This document shows, piece by piece, positions 48,094 through 56,673 of a stretch of 64,000 nt of DNA. Location: contig CAWEZE010000022.1 of the NCBI GenBank assembly GCA_963813485.1, forward strand, positions 62,001 through 126,000, written 5' to 3'. This stretch comes from DASQUK01 sp963813485. GTDB taxonomy: Bacteria > Actinomycetota > Acidimicrobiia > Acidimicrobiales > VFJN01. The notes under the pieces were generated by a model, which saw only the letters and a program-made list of their open reading frames with translations, was not told the origin of the DNA and ran no database searches. Every line of letters begins with the position of its first letter. Position 1 is the first letter of the stretch. The position numbers and the translations under genes are program-made.

Positions 48094-49902
48094 ATGGCCG
48101 CAACCACCACCAACCAGAAGCTCCAGAACTGGGTCGACCATTGGGCCCACGTCCTGGAACCGGACCGGGTCGAGTGGTGTGACGGCTCCGACGAGGAATG
48201 GGAGCGGTTGACGAAGCTGCTGGTCGACGGTGGCACATTCGAGCGCCTCAACGCTGAGCGCCGGCCGAACAGCTTCCTGGCCCGATCCGACCCGGCCGAC
48301 GTCGCCCGGGTCGAGGACCGAACCTTCATCTGCTCCGAGCGCGAGGTCGACGCCGGTCCCACCAACAACTGGCGGGACCCCGCGGAGATGAAGGACGAGC
48401 TGACCGCCCTGTTCACCGGGGCCATGCGCGGCCGCACGCTGTACGTCGTGCCGTTCTCGATGGGCCCCCTGGGGTCGCGAATCGCCCACATCGGCGTGCA
48501 GCTCACCGACTCCGCCTACGTCGCCGCCAGCATGCGAATCATGACCCGGATGGGCCAAGGCCCTCTCGACGTGCTGGGCGCCGACGGCGAGTTCGTGCCC
48601 TGCCTGCACTCGGTCGGCTATCCGCTGGTCGACCGCGACGGCAACGCCCGCGAGGACGTGCCCTGGCCCTGCGACGCCGAGCGCAAGTACATCGTCCACT
48701 TCCCCGAGACCCGGGAGATCTGGTCCTACGGGTCCGGCTACGGCGGCAACGCCCTGCTGGGCAAGAAGTGCTTCGCCCTGCGCATCGCATCGACCATGGC
48801 CCGGGACGACGGTTGGATGGCGGAGCACATGCTCATCCTCGGGGTGACACCGCCCGAGGGCGAGAAGCGCTACATCGCGGCCGCATTCCCCTCCGCCTGC
48901 GGCAAGACCAACATGGCGATGATGATCCCCACCCTGCCGGGGTGGAAGGTCGAGACCGTGGGCGACGACATCGCATGGATGAAGTTCGGTGCCGACGGCC
49001 GGCTCTACGCCATCAACCCCGAGGCCGGGTTCTTCGGCGTCGCCCCGGGAACGGGCAAGGACACCAACCCCAACGCCGTGGCCACGCTGTACGCCAACTC
49101 GATCTTCACCAATGTCGCCGAGACCGACGACGGCGACGTCTGGTGGGAGGGCCTGTCGACGCCGCCTGCCCACGCGATCGACTGGCGGGCCAACGACTGG
49201 ACGCCGGCGTCGGACGCTCCCGCGGCCCACCCCAACGCCCGGTTCACAACCCCTGCCTCGCAGTGCCCGTCGATCGCCCCGGAGTGGGAAGACCCCGACG
49301 GCGTGCCCATCTCGGCGATCCTGTTCGGCGGTCGCCGAGCCACCAACGTGCCGCTGGTGACCGAGTCGTTCGACTGGGCCCACGGCGTGTTCCTCGGCTC
49401 GATCATGAGCTCGGAGAAGACTGCGGCCGCCGCCGGCAACGTCGGCGAGCTCCGCTTCGACCCCTTCGCCATGCTGCCGTTCTGCGGCTACAACATGGGC
49501 GACTACTTCGCCCACTGGCTGGAGATCGGCGAGGCCACCGGCGCCGACAAGCTGCCCAAGCTCTTCTGGGTGAACTGGTTCCGGCGGGGCGACGACGGCT
49601 CGTTCCTGTGGCCCGGCTTCGGCGACAACAGCCGCGTGCTCGCCTGGGTCGTCCAGCGGGTCGCGGGCGAGGCGGCGGCGGTCGACACCCCCATCGGTCG
49701 GGTCCCGGCACCCGGCGCCATCGACACGACCGGCCTCGACATCGACGCGGAGACGCTGGCCAAGCTGGTCGACGTCGACTCCGAGTCGTGGCGCCAGGAG
49801 CTATCCCAGCTGGACGACCACTACCGGAGGCTCGGCGACCACGTGCCCAGCGAGCTCCGGGAACAGCTCATCGAGCTCGAGAAGCGCCTGGCCGCCAGTT
49901 GA
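48094..49902 (+). CDS. pckG: Phosphoenolpyruvate carboxykinase (GTP)
   Basis: Converts oxaloacetate to PEP with GTP; gluconeogenesis. The 602 residues match PckG length. Motifs: VPFSMGPLGSRIAHIGVQLTDSAYVA, GYGGNALLGKKCFALRIAS, kinase-1a FPSACGKTNMAMM with the P-loop, kinase-2 VGDDIAWM, and FRRGDDGSFLWPGFGDNSRVLAWV. It is the GTP (not ATP) family. About 30 bases after the CSD-like gene. Confidence 0.97.
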   Translation: MAATTTNQKLQNWVDHWAHVLEPDRVEWCDGSDEEWERLTKLLVDGGTFERLNAERRPNSFLARSDPADVARVEDRTFICSEREVDAGPTNNWRDPAEMKDELTALFTGAMRGRTLYVVPFSMGPLGSRIAHIGVQLTDSAYVAASMRIMTRMGQGPLDVLGADGEFVPCLHSVGYPLVDRDGNAREDVPWPCDAERKYIVHFPETREIWSYGSGYGGNALLGKKCFALRIASTMARDDGWMAEHMLILGVTPPEGEKRYIAAAFPSACGKTNMAMMIPTLPGWKVETVGDDIAWMKFGADGRLYAINPEAGFFGVAPGTGKDTNPNAVATLYANSIFTNVAETDDGDVWWEGLSTPPAHAIDWRANDWTPASDAPAAHPNARFTTPASQCPSIAPEWEDPDGVPISAILFGGRRATNVPLVTESFDWAHGVFLGSIMSSEKTAAAAGNVGELRFDPFAMLPFCGYNMGDYFAHWLEIGEATGADKLPKLFWVNWFRRGDDGSFLWPGFGDNSRVLAWVVQRVAGEAAAVDTPIGRVPAPGAIDTTGLDIDAETLAKLVDVDSESWRQELSQLDDHYRRLGDHVPSELREQLIELEKRLAAS

Positions 49903-50015
49903 CGCGAGCCCGGGGGTCGCCCATTACCTCGCGATGTCCGATCGCGGCTCGCCAGGTTCGGCTGCGCGGTCCGCACTACGATGCCTCACCGCCCCGCCGG
50001 CACGAGGGAGGCTCG

Positions 50016-50252
50016 ATGGCAGTCAGCGCGTACATCCTCATCCAGACCGAGGTGGGCAAGGCCGCACAGGTGGCCGACGAAGTGAGCGGAATCGATGGTG
50101 TGGTGTCGGCCGAGGACGTGACGGGTCCCTACGACGTGATCGCCCGGGCGGAGTCCAACACCGTTGACGAGCTGGGGAAGATGGTCGTGAGCCGGGTGCA
50201 GATGATCGAGGGCATCACCCGGACCCTGACCTGCCCCGTGGTGCACCTGTAG
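50016..50252 (+). CDS. Stand-alone Lrp/AsnC ligand-binding (RAM) domain protein
   Basis: ATG 50016 with GGGAGG 5 bases upstream gives 78 residues: AVSAYILIQTEVGKAAQVADEV, DVTGPYDVIARAESNTVDELGKMV and the final TRTLTCPVVHL. This is the effector-binding half of Lrp/AsnC regulators without the DNA-binding helix-turn-helix. Such single-domain forms are common in actinomycetes; ligand unknown. Confidence 0.85.
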   Translation: MAVSAYILIQTEVGKAAQVADEVSGIDGVVSAEDVTGPYDVIARAESNTVDELGKMVVSRVQMIEGITRTLTCPVVHL

Positions 50253-50274
50253 CCGGCGGCGCGATCGCGTCCCG

Positions 50275-50643
50275 TCAGCGGTTGGGACCGACCACCATCG
50301 CCCGGATCCCGAGCCCCATCAGGAACAGCCCGCCCAGCCCGTAGAGCAGGTACCGGCGGTCGGCCAGCTGCTGGCGGTAGCTGTAGATGATCCCCACCGA
50401 GGCCAGGGCCACGAAGCCGTAGAACGCGTGGAACTGCGGTGCCTCGCGGTCCTCGCGGGCGACGAGGATCACGCCCAGCACCACCTCGACCCCGATGGCG
50501 ATCTCCGCCGCGGCCGTGAACCACCACAGCCACCGGTGGCGCAGCGCCGACCAGCGGTGGGCGGCCAACGCCCACGACCCGGCGACCGCGTTGGCGACGA
50601 CGACGACCCAGGCCCCGACGACGTGGACGTCACGCAGCCCCAC
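50275..50643 (-). CDS. Four-helix membrane protein, unknown function
   Basis: GTG 50643 (MGLRDVHVVGAWVVVVANAVAGSW) gives 122 residues with four hydrophobic segments, separated by Arg/His-rich loops (HRWSALRHRWLWW, REDREAPQFHAFYG). Ends GLGIRAMVVGPNR. The His-rich segments could bind haem or metal, but I see no family match. Minus-strand, next to the monooxygenase gene. Confidence 0.6.
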   Translation of the reverse strand: MGLRDVHVVGAWVVVVANAVAGSWALAAHRWSALRHRWLWWFTAAAEIAIGVEVVLGVILVAREDREAPQFHAFYGFVALASVGIIYSYRQQLADRRYLLYGLGGLFLMGLGIRAMVVGPNR

Positions 50644-50659
50644 GGACGGTGCGTCGCGC

Positions 50660-51010
50660 TCAGGACTGGGCGGACGGCGGCGACTGTCCGGGCGAGATCG
50701 TGGAGATCTCGTACGACCACAGCTCGCTCGACACCGACACCGGTCCCCCCGTGTGCGGGTGTGGCTTGTCGGTGCCGGCATGCCCATGCCCGAACGCCGG
50801 GCTGTTGACCCACGCCTGGAACGACTCCTCGTCGCGCCATCGGGTGACAACCAGCCACGTCGTGCGGCCATCGGTGGGCTTGAGGAGCTCGAAGCCCTCG
50901 AACCCGTCCTGGTCGTCGACGGCGCCCGCCCGGGCCGCGAAACGGCGGCCCAGCTCGTCGCCGGAGTCCTCGGGCACGGTGATGGCGTTGATCTTGATGA
51001 CCTGTGACAA
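50660..51010 (-). CDS. Antibiotic-biosynthesis-monooxygenase-fold protein
   Basis: TTG 51010, with AAAGGAA about 8 bases upstream, gives MSQVIKINAITVPEDSGDELGRRFAARAGAVDDQDGFEGFELLKP and then WLVVTRWRDEESFQAWVNSPAF. This dimeric alpha/beta-barrel fold includes haem-degrading (IsdG/MhuD-like) and other enzymes; substrate is not evident. The upstream GTG/ATG at 51067 would add 19 unsupported residues. Confidence 0.8.
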   Translation of the reverse strand: MSQVIKINAITVPEDSGDELGRRFAARAGAVDDQDGFEGFELLKPTDGRTTWLVVTRWRDEESFQAWVNSPAFGHGHAGTDKPHPHTGGPVSVSSELWSYEISTISPGQSPPSAQS

Positions 51011-51082
51011 GTCACTGTTCCTTTCAGCAGTGGCCCGGCGGTGCGTGAACACCCCGGGCCCGGACACGAGGAGAGACCCCTC

Positions 51083-51301
51083 ATGCCGAATGAAACCGTA
51101 GACCTACCCGGCCGGGTCGCTGCCCTTGAGCGCCGTGTCGGCACCCTCGAGGACATAACCGAGGTGGTGACCGCAATCCGGGCCGATGTGGCGACCATCG
51201 CCGAGGGTGTCGACCCGGCGTTGGCGGACCGTGTCGCCGAGCTCACGGAGACGGTCGAGAATCACGGGCTGCTGTTGGCCCGGCTGCTCGACAACGAGTA
51301 G
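51083..51301 (+). CDS. Small coiled-coil protein, unknown function
   Basis: ATG 51083 with GAGGAGAG 9 bases upstream gives 72 residues: MPNETVDLPGRVAALERRVGTLEDITEVV followed by heptad-like LTETVENHGLLLARLL. No family recognised. Convergent with the peptidoglycan-binding gene; a hairpin lies between them. Confidence 0.55.
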   Translation: MPNETVDLPGRVAALERRVGTLEDITEVVTAIRADVATIAEGVDPALADRVAELTETVENHGLLLARLLDNE

Positions 51302-51320
51302 CGGCCCGTCATGGGCACCC

Positions 51321-51351
51321 TGCCGCCCCTCGGACAGGTCGGGGGGCGGCA
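51321..51351. terminator. Bidirectional hairpin between convergent genes
   Basis: TGCCGCCCC (51321-51329) pairs with GGGGCGGCA (51343-51351). It lies between two convergent genes ending at 51301 and 51360 and could stop transcription from both sides. Confidence 0.55.
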
Positions 51352-51359
51352 TCGCGACA

Positions 51360-51844
51360 TCAGCTCGACCAGATACCGAGTGCCTCACCCGTTTCTGACC
51401 CGACGACCCCGTCGACGACGAGTTGCTCTTGCTCCTGAAACGCGATGACGGCGTCGACGGTCTCTTGGCCATACACGCCGTCCGCGGTGACGGGTAGGCC
51501 CACGGCGGCGAGGCGCTCTTGGACGATGACGACGTCTGGCCCTGAGTCGCCGAAGCTCAACGGACTGGAGATGGTTTCGGTGGTGGGCGCGGCCTCCGCG
51601 GTCTCGTTGGCCGATGCGGGTGTCTCATCGTCGTCGAAGATGACGATGAGGAAGATGAGCCCGGCGAGGAGAAGACCCCCCAGCCAGTACAAATCGTGGC
51701 GTCTGAAGTAGCGGTGGGTTGCCCTGCGTGCCCCTCCGGCGGCGCCCGCCGCCATGTGGTCGGCGATGTGTCGCGGTGCTGGCTCGGAACTCCGAACGAG
51801 TAGGCCACGAGCGTGATCCCGGTGAGCGCTATCAGCCACTCCAT
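51360..51844 (-). CDS. Membrane-anchored peptidoglycan-binding protein (PG_binding_1), probably frameshifted
   Basis: The C-terminal 70 residues (SFGDSGPDVVIVQERLAAVGLPVTADGVYGQETVDAVIAFQEQEQL) are a PG_binding_1 domain with its DxxYGxxT core. Upstream lies a membrane helix (WLGGLLLAGLIFLIVIF) and basic residues. The minimal start is ATG 51755. A better Shine-Dalgarno (AAAGGGG) precedes ATG 51844, whose product MEWLIALTGITLVAYSFGV is a second hydrophobic segment that joins this frame after one base shift near 51790. Corrected length is about 161 residues. It is divergent from the two micro-peptide genes. Confidence 0.6.
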
Positions 51845-51969
51845 AGCTGAACCCCTTTCGTCGGGTGCCCAGCAGGCGAAATCGTATTGACCTCTGCGCA
51901 GGCCATCCGCTGTCGGTGGTTGCACCGAAGTAGCGGCGGCGGCAGATGGCCGCCGGAAAGGAGCCTGAG

Positions 51970-52086
51970 ATGTCTGGACGAATCCGCCTCTTGTGTGTCG
52001 GCCTGCTGGCCGCTGCGACGACCGCCGTCATGGTCGGAGCCCCGGCCGTGGTCCAAGCCGGCATCACCTACAACTTCCTCGACTGA
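51970..52086 (+). CDS. Micro-peptide 1, export-signal-like, 38 residues
   Basis: ATG 51970 with AAAGGAG 6-7 bases upstream. The product begins MSGRIRLLCVGLLAAATTAV and ends APAVVQAGITYNFLD. Basic N-region, long hydrophobic core and an AxA-like VQA site give a textbook type I signal-peptide shape. Cleavage after VQA would release GITYNFLD. Eleven bases separate it from micro-peptide 2. Too short for ordinary gene callers. Confidence 0.6.
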   Translation: MSGRIRLLCVGLLAAATTAVMVGAPAVVQAGITYNFLD

Positions 52087-52096
52087 GGAGGAACCG

Positions 52097-52207
52097 ATGA
52101 GACGACTTCGCCTCCTGTGGGCCGCCCTGTTCGCTGCCGTGGCCGCTGCGGCAGCCATGGCGGCACTGGCTGTCCTCGCCGGTATCACGGCGTCCGCGCT
52201 CGACTGA
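52097..52207 (+). CDS. Micro-peptide 2, paralogue of the adjacent peptide, 36 residues
   Basis: ATG 52097 with GAGGAGG about 6 bases upstream. The product begins MRRLRLLWAALFAAVAAAAA and ends LAVLAGITASALD. It shares with its neighbour the RLL start, the Ala-rich hydrophobic core, the AGIT junction and the final LD. Cleavage after VLA would release GITASALD. The two are nearly back-to-back in the same direction and probably one transcript. No known family. Confidence 0.6.
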   Translation: MRRLRLLWAALFAAVAAAAAMAALAVLAGITASALD

Positions 52208-52720
52208 GTCGAAAACCCCGGTGGTCAAGTGCCGGCCGCCTAAGGCCTGCCCGCCCGCCAGTACGCCGCCCCCGGCTCCCGGTTGGGTGCTGCCCTCGCA
52301 GCTAGAGGCAACACCGGAGCCGCAGCCAGTCGCAACACCGCCGGGGTCAACGTGACCTCGCCTGGGGCCGGTGCTGCTGACCGTCGTGTCAATGCTGACC
52401 GGGAGGTAGGTCGGACCATCGGGTGGTCTGACTAGCAGGAGGTCGTCACCTTGTCTGCGGTCACTGCGATGCACTGACGTCTCGCACGATGGCATCTCCG
52501 CAATGCCACCAAGAATCATGACGACGGTTGCGACAGCGGCTGCTTGCCGAGGACGACGCCACGTGTCCAATCGTGCTCGTCGTGACGGTCCGCAGCCATT
52601 GATGGAGGCTACTTGGCGCCGACGGGTCAACGGTGGACACGAGCGACGGTCGCCCTCGAGTCCCAGCTGACGTCAGCGGCGGTTCCGCGTTCGGCGTCTG
52701 CGCGATACCCTACCGAACAG
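52208..52720. other. Non-coding region after the micro-peptides
   Basis: About 510 bases with no convincing gene on either strand; open frames there are Arg/Pro/Ser-rich and inconsistent. An imperfect hairpin (GTCgGACCA-tcggg-TGGTCtGAC) lies at 52410-52432. GC content looks lower than in the core block. Confidence 0.4.
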
Positions 52721-53092
52721 ATGTTCGAGGAACTGTCTGAGCGCCAGCTCCAACAGCTAGAGAAGGTCTGGACCACGGCGGCGAAATCCGTTCACTGTCG
52801 TGAGAACCTCCGCTACGAGATGAGCAAGGCACTCGCGACCGGTTGCACCCTCGAGCACCTAGCCGCGGTGACCGGGTTCGATCACCAGACCATCGAACGG
52901 CTACGGCACGAACGACGTAACGACTTCAACGGCCGGCACCCACGGACTGCGACGCTCCTGGACAAGAACGCTTCTATCGGTGACATCGATCAGGCAGTTC
53001 GGTGCGCGTCGGGCCACGTGGCGGAGCGGCGACTCGTTGCCTGGCATTCGTCTGGGGCGCTAGGTTGCGAGCCCTCGGGGAGGGTCTGGTAG
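52721..53092 (+). CDS. Putative helix-turn-helix protein, 123 residues
   Basis: ATG 52721 (MFEELSERQLQQLEKVWTTAAKSVHCRENLRYEMSK) leads to ALATGCTLEHLAAVTGFDHQTIERLRHER, which has the shape of an HTH (helix, turn after TG, recognition helix). The last 30 residues look less ordered. No Shine-Dalgarno; a GATACC box ends about 10 bases upstream. Start of the accessory region. Function unknown. Confidence 0.45.
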   Translation: MFEELSERQLQQLEKVWTTAAKSVHCRENLRYEMSKALATGCTLEHLAAVTGFDHQTIERLRHERRNDFNGRHPRTATLLDKNASIGDIDQAVRCASGHVAERRLVAWHSSGALGCEPSGRVW

Positions 53093-53154
53093 GGATGGTG
53101 CGGTAGTGACGGCGTTTCGCGTCAGATCGCCAGTCGGGCTGACAGCCGATGACA

Positions 53155-53859
53155 ATGCCGCACGGGGCGAAGTCCGTGCTGCTCGCACGTGGCGCCGACG
53201 AGTTCGACGTTCTTCACCAGATGGTCGCAGCCGACGCCACTGCCGACTCGATTGTGTGGATGTCGGGGCAGGCTGCGGTCACCAGGATTACGCGGGCCTG
53301 AAACCGATTGTGGGGCACATGGTCGGAGTGGATCCTCCCCCAAGATCCTGGCCAACCACAGGTTGGACGAGCGGTTTCAGTCGACCCTCGAGGAGTCGCC
53401 CTGACGCACCGTCACCACTTCGATGTCATCGTCGGGAGCGACGTCCTCGAGCACGTTTCGTCACCGATGCCTTTCCTGGTCGCCATGCACGAATGCCTGA
53501 AGCCAGGTGGTCCGCCTTCATCCTGACGCCGAATATGTTTCACTACTTCGGCGGATCGGTGTACGTCGCTCGCCGGTCACACATAGACGAATGGGTCATC
53601 CGTCGTTCCGAGACCACGCCACACTCGATGATCACCATTTCCGCCTGCAATACCACATGAACTCTCGCGGCCGCCTGACGTGGCTCGCGCTCCGAGCAGG
53701 CTTCCGGACCTTGGAGTTCCGCATGCTCGACGAGCCGGGGATCTACCAGCCGTACCTGCCGAAGAGGCTCAACTCCATCTCGGCGGTGTGGTCGAGGTTG
53801 GTTCATCGTCTTCACGCACCAGGTCTGGCGGGAACGTTGTGGCGCGAGTCGAAGCCTGA
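53155..53859 (+). pseudogene. Class I SAM-dependent methyltransferase, broken by about six one-base shifts
   Basis: Fragments in successive frames follow the usual order: ATG 53155 (GADEFDVLHQMVAADATADSIV), motif I CVDVGAGCG (about 53250-53280), ILANHRLDERFQSTLEESP (about 53340-53400), FDVIVGSDVLEHVSSP...CLKPGG (about 53415-53510), LTPNMFHYFGGSVYVARRSH (about 53520-53585), FRLQYHMNSRGRLTWLALRAGFRTLE (about 53640-53715), and VVARVEA ending at TGA 53859. Every switch goes the same way, equal to one missing base. Restored length would be about 236 residues. Either decayed or poorly sequenced. Confidence 0.65.
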
Positions 53860-53966
53860 GACAGAGGGCGCTTCGACCACCGTCGTGTCACCTATCGCCG
53901 GCTTTGAGGACAGCGCGATCCGACGCCGACCGACCTCGTCGTTCAGCTCTCGGGCATCGGGTGGCT

Positions 53967-54786
53967 TCAGACGTACGCGTGGAACACCATGCGACCGAAG
54001 CGGGGCGATCCGAAGCGTTGGCGTAGCTTGTACCGCAGCTTGGCGACGACGGTGGTCGGGTTGATCTCGGCCGTGGGGGGAACCCCATACCAAGGGGTCG
54101 TCACCACGGCTCGAAGGCGACGACCTGTCCGAAGCCCGCGTCTGCCAGCAATCCTTCGACCGCCATCGGGTTGGGCCCGAAGTAGTTGCTGCCGTCGTTG
54201 CCAAGGGACGCGCCGGGTAGTAGGCGACGGCCGGTACGCGGACGTCAAGCAGGTCTACCGCCGTCTCGATGATGGCCATCTCGCCCGTCACGCTGCGGAC
54301 ACGCTTCAGGTACCCCAGCGGATCGGGCGCGTGGTACAGCACGCCGAGGAACAGCACGACGTCGAACGTTCCGCCGACGACTTTGGGTGCAAGCTTCTCG
54401 ACGGCCACGTCCTGCACCCGCACGGCGCTCCCCAGGAGCTCGTGGGCAAGGTCGAAGTTGCGACGGGCATCGCTGCCCGGCCAATTCCAGGCCCAGCTGT
54501 CGGTCGCCAGGACGTCCTTGGCGCCACGGCGCTCCGCCTCGAACGAGTAGAAGCCGTCGTAGGCACCGATGTCGAGCACAGTCCGACCCGTGAGGTCCGG
54601 CAGCCGCATCTGAACGACCTCTGCCGGCGTGTCCTTCTGGCCGGGAGTGCAGATCCCGTTCCCAAGATCGATGGTGTGGAACCAGGTTCGCTCGGCGATC
54701 TCTGCGTGTATTCGGCTAGGCGTCCACCCGTTCGCCAGCTGCAGATCGTCGTGCCCAATCCCATCGGCCCACCATATGACATGCAC
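53967..54786 (-). pseudogene. CmoB-like/DUF1698 methyltransferase, two frameshifts
   Basis: From 54786 the frame gives ERTWFHTIDLGNGICTPG, motif I GRTVLDIGAYDGFYSFEAERRGA, DVVLFLGVLYHAPDPLGYL and PAVAYYP, typical of the CmoB/DUF1698-type methyltransferase group. The frame is then lost. NDGSNYFGPNPMAVEGLLADAGFG continues in a second frame near 54210-54110, and YKLRQRFGSPRFGRMVFHAYV in a third, ending at 53967. Each switch equals one missing base. Corrected length is about 273 residues. Convergent with the other broken methyltransferase; substrate unknown. Confidence 0.65.
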
Positions 54787-55132
54787 CCTGATGTCAGCCG
54801 AGCCAGGCGACCTCGTGGCCGACCCGGGTAACGAACGCCTCTCATCCGAACGCTTGAGCGCCGCTCGGCGTCACCTTCTGCCGCCCGGCTGCCCAGTGAT
54901 CGGCTTCCTGCTCGGTTCACCGATAGCGGTTTTCTCCATGCGCCGACAGAAACGACACTTGATTCGTCCAAAGTTCGCCGATCCTTGATTTCCCCCTGCG
55001 GACTAGTACTGGCGGGGCGAAGCGAAGCGCCGATTGCCCGTCGGCGTGTTGCCGGTGGCCCGGAGGCGAAACGACAACTCAAATCCCCCGGACCACCGCC
55101 ACCGGGCAGGAAAGGACACGGACCTGCCCGGA
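54787..55132. other. Intergenic region at the left side of the mobile element
   Basis: About 350 bases with no convincing gene. It probably carries the promoter of the CmoB-like gene and may include the left border of the recombinase element. I compared it by eye with the sequence beyond the recombinase (58678-58767) and saw no convincing attachment-site repeat. Confidence 0.35.
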
Positions 55133-55720
55133 TCAGTGAACGCTTCCGGCCGCGTTGGCTGACGACGGCGGTTCCTCGTCACCGCCACCGTGGCGCAACC
55201 AGGTGCCGATCTTGGTGGCACCCGCGGCACGGAGCTCACGCTGCAGACGCTTGATCTCCGCCAACTCCTGCTCGGCGCGGTCGACGACGCTCGGCCCCCA
55301 GCTCCACCTCGTTGGCCTGATCACGTAGCCGCCGAGCGTGAGCCGGCCGACCGTTGGCTCCTCCTCGTTTGCCTGCTCCCACAGCACCGCCGCCTTGTGC
55401 CGCAACCCCACGATCGCAGTCAACGACATTTCCCTCGCCGCCGCCGCCGCGAACAACGCCGCCCTGAGCTGCCGGCGACGCTCCCAAGCCAAACACTTCT
55501 GCTCGTCCGGCGAAGGACGCAGAGGCTGGCCGCGGCCATCCATCAGGACGGGTTGACCGTCCCGCCGCATCGGACCAGCCACCACATACTCGTTGGGCCG
55601 CAACGGCCGCGGCGGCTCCGGGTCGTTCAAGTCGATGCCGTAACGGGCCCTCTCCTCGTCGGACAACCTCTCGGGCGACGGGATCGCGCACCGCTGCCGC
55701 TCCACGTCCGAAACCGGCAT
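55133..55720 (-). CDS. Hypothetical protein of a mobile element, 195 residues
   Basis: ATG 55720 (MPVSDVERQRCAIPSPERLSDEERARYGI) overlaps the upstream gene's stop as TGATG. The middle contains PDEQKCLAWERRRQLRAALFAAAAAREMSLTAIVGLRH and a charged helical end (RAEQELAEIKRLQRELRAAG). No family is recognised. Being the third of three overlapping genes points to a compact element operon. Confidence 0.6.
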   Translation of the reverse strand: MPVSDVERQRCAIPSPERLSDEERARYGIDLNDPEPPRPLRPNEYVVAGPMRRDGQPVLMDGRGQPLRPSPDEQKCLAWERRRQLRAALFAAAAAREMSLTAIVGLRHKAAVLWEQANEEEPTVGRLTLGGYVIRPTRWSWGPSVVDRAEQELAEIKRLQRELRAAGATKIGTWLRHGGGDEEPPSSANAAGSVH

Positions 55721-56154
55721 CACCGCGTCTCCCGCAACCACGAGGCCAGCTCGTCAGCACGCGGGCCAAGGCCAGCCAACCGGCGGGCCTGGTTCTCGCG
55801 ATGCAACCGACCCCACTTCGCCCGGACCGCCCCACGAGTGGCGTACTCGATGAGCGTCTTTGCGTCTACGCCGCTGGCGAGCATCTTTCTAGCGAGGACT
55901 TCGGCAACCTCGCCGTCGAGACCTTCACGGCGAACTTCGGACAGCGCCTCGACGTACGCCGTCCTGCTGTGTGGGTGCACTTGCTCGTAGGCCCTCTCAC
56001 CGCCATCGGCTGTGGTCTCGACATAGGCACCGGCATTCAAATGGCGTATCCGCTCCCCGTCATCGTCGACGACGACGACACCTTTGCGCCTGCGGGCCAG
56101 GCGTCGGCGGATCTCTTCACGAATCCGCTCGATATCGGCGGTCTTATCGGCCAT
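55720..56154 (-). CDS. Hypothetical protein of a mobile element, 144 residues
   Basis: ATG 56154 (MADKTADIERIREEIRRRLARRRKG) with VVVVDDDGERIRHLNAGAYVETT and a helical middle (RREGLDGEVAEVLARKMLASGVDAKTLIEYATRG). Highly charged, no membrane segments, no family recognised. Overlaps both neighbours by a few bases, so translation is probably coupled. Confidence 0.6.
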   Translation of the reverse strand: MADKTADIERIREEIRRRLARRRKGVVVVDDDGERIRHLNAGAYVETTADGGERAYEQVHPHSRTAYVEALSEVRREGLDGEVAEVLARKMLASGVDAKTLIEYATRGAVRAKWGRLHRENQARRLAGLGPRADELASWLRETR

Positions 56155-56518
56155 TGGCATCCCTCATTCCGGTTTCCGAAAGTTTTCCATCGAACCAGCC
56201 AGCAATCACGGGTTTCTGGGTCCCGGCGTGGAAACTCCTCTTTGTGCGGCCCCCCTGCCGGTTCACCCGCGGCTCGCCCCGAGCCGTCCGCCGATCCTTC
56301 AGCTCATCCTCCAACGACCGACCCGCCAGCTTCGGCAACCCCTCAATCGCCCGAAACACGGCCAACAGCACCTTCACCAACGCCGCCACATTCCGAGCGC
56401 CCTCCGCCTGGTCGAGCTCGACCGCCAACCGTTCAACCAACGCCTCGAGAGCCCGCCGCGGATCCCCCGACGTGACCTCGTCCACGAAACGGCGCGATTG
56501 CGTTATCGACTGCGCCAT
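56144..56518 (-). CDS. Small protein resembling an actinophage terminase small subunit
   Basis: ATG 56518 (MAQSITQSRRFVDEVTSGDPRRALEALVERLAVELDQAEGARNVAALVKVLLAVFRAIEGLP) gives 124 residues. The RALEALVERLAxELDxAEG...VAAL pattern is like that of small terminase subunits of actinobacteriophages, but the similarity is short. The C-terminus is basic (GGRTKRSFHAGTQKP). Heads the three-gene overlapping cluster. Confidence 0.45.
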   Translation of the reverse strand: MAQSITQSRRFVDEVTSGDPRRALEALVERLAVELDQAEGARNVAALVKVLLAVFRAIEGLPKLAGRSLEDELKDRRTARGEPRVNRQGGRTKRSFHAGTQKPVIAGWFDGKLSETGMRDANGR

Positions 56519-56673
56519 ACACACATCTTCCCACCCCCAGCGACATGCACTCACAGGTCATCCCACCCCGAACGACCGGCTGCTACATATCCTCTGTTTC
56601 CGAGTTCAGGCTTTGGTCGAGCCCTGTGGACGGTGCCCCCAGTTGATGGGGGCGCTGTTCGTTATCAGGGGGC

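Noticed and set aside
52064..52630. 188-residue minus-strand frame opposite the micro-peptides
   Set aside because: Arg/Gly/Ser-rich composition, no start signal or motif; the plus-strand micro-ORFs have Shine-Dalgarno sites.
54787..55132. An attachment site of the recombinase element
   Set aside because: By eye no direct repeat shared with 58678-58767 longer than a chance 8-mer.
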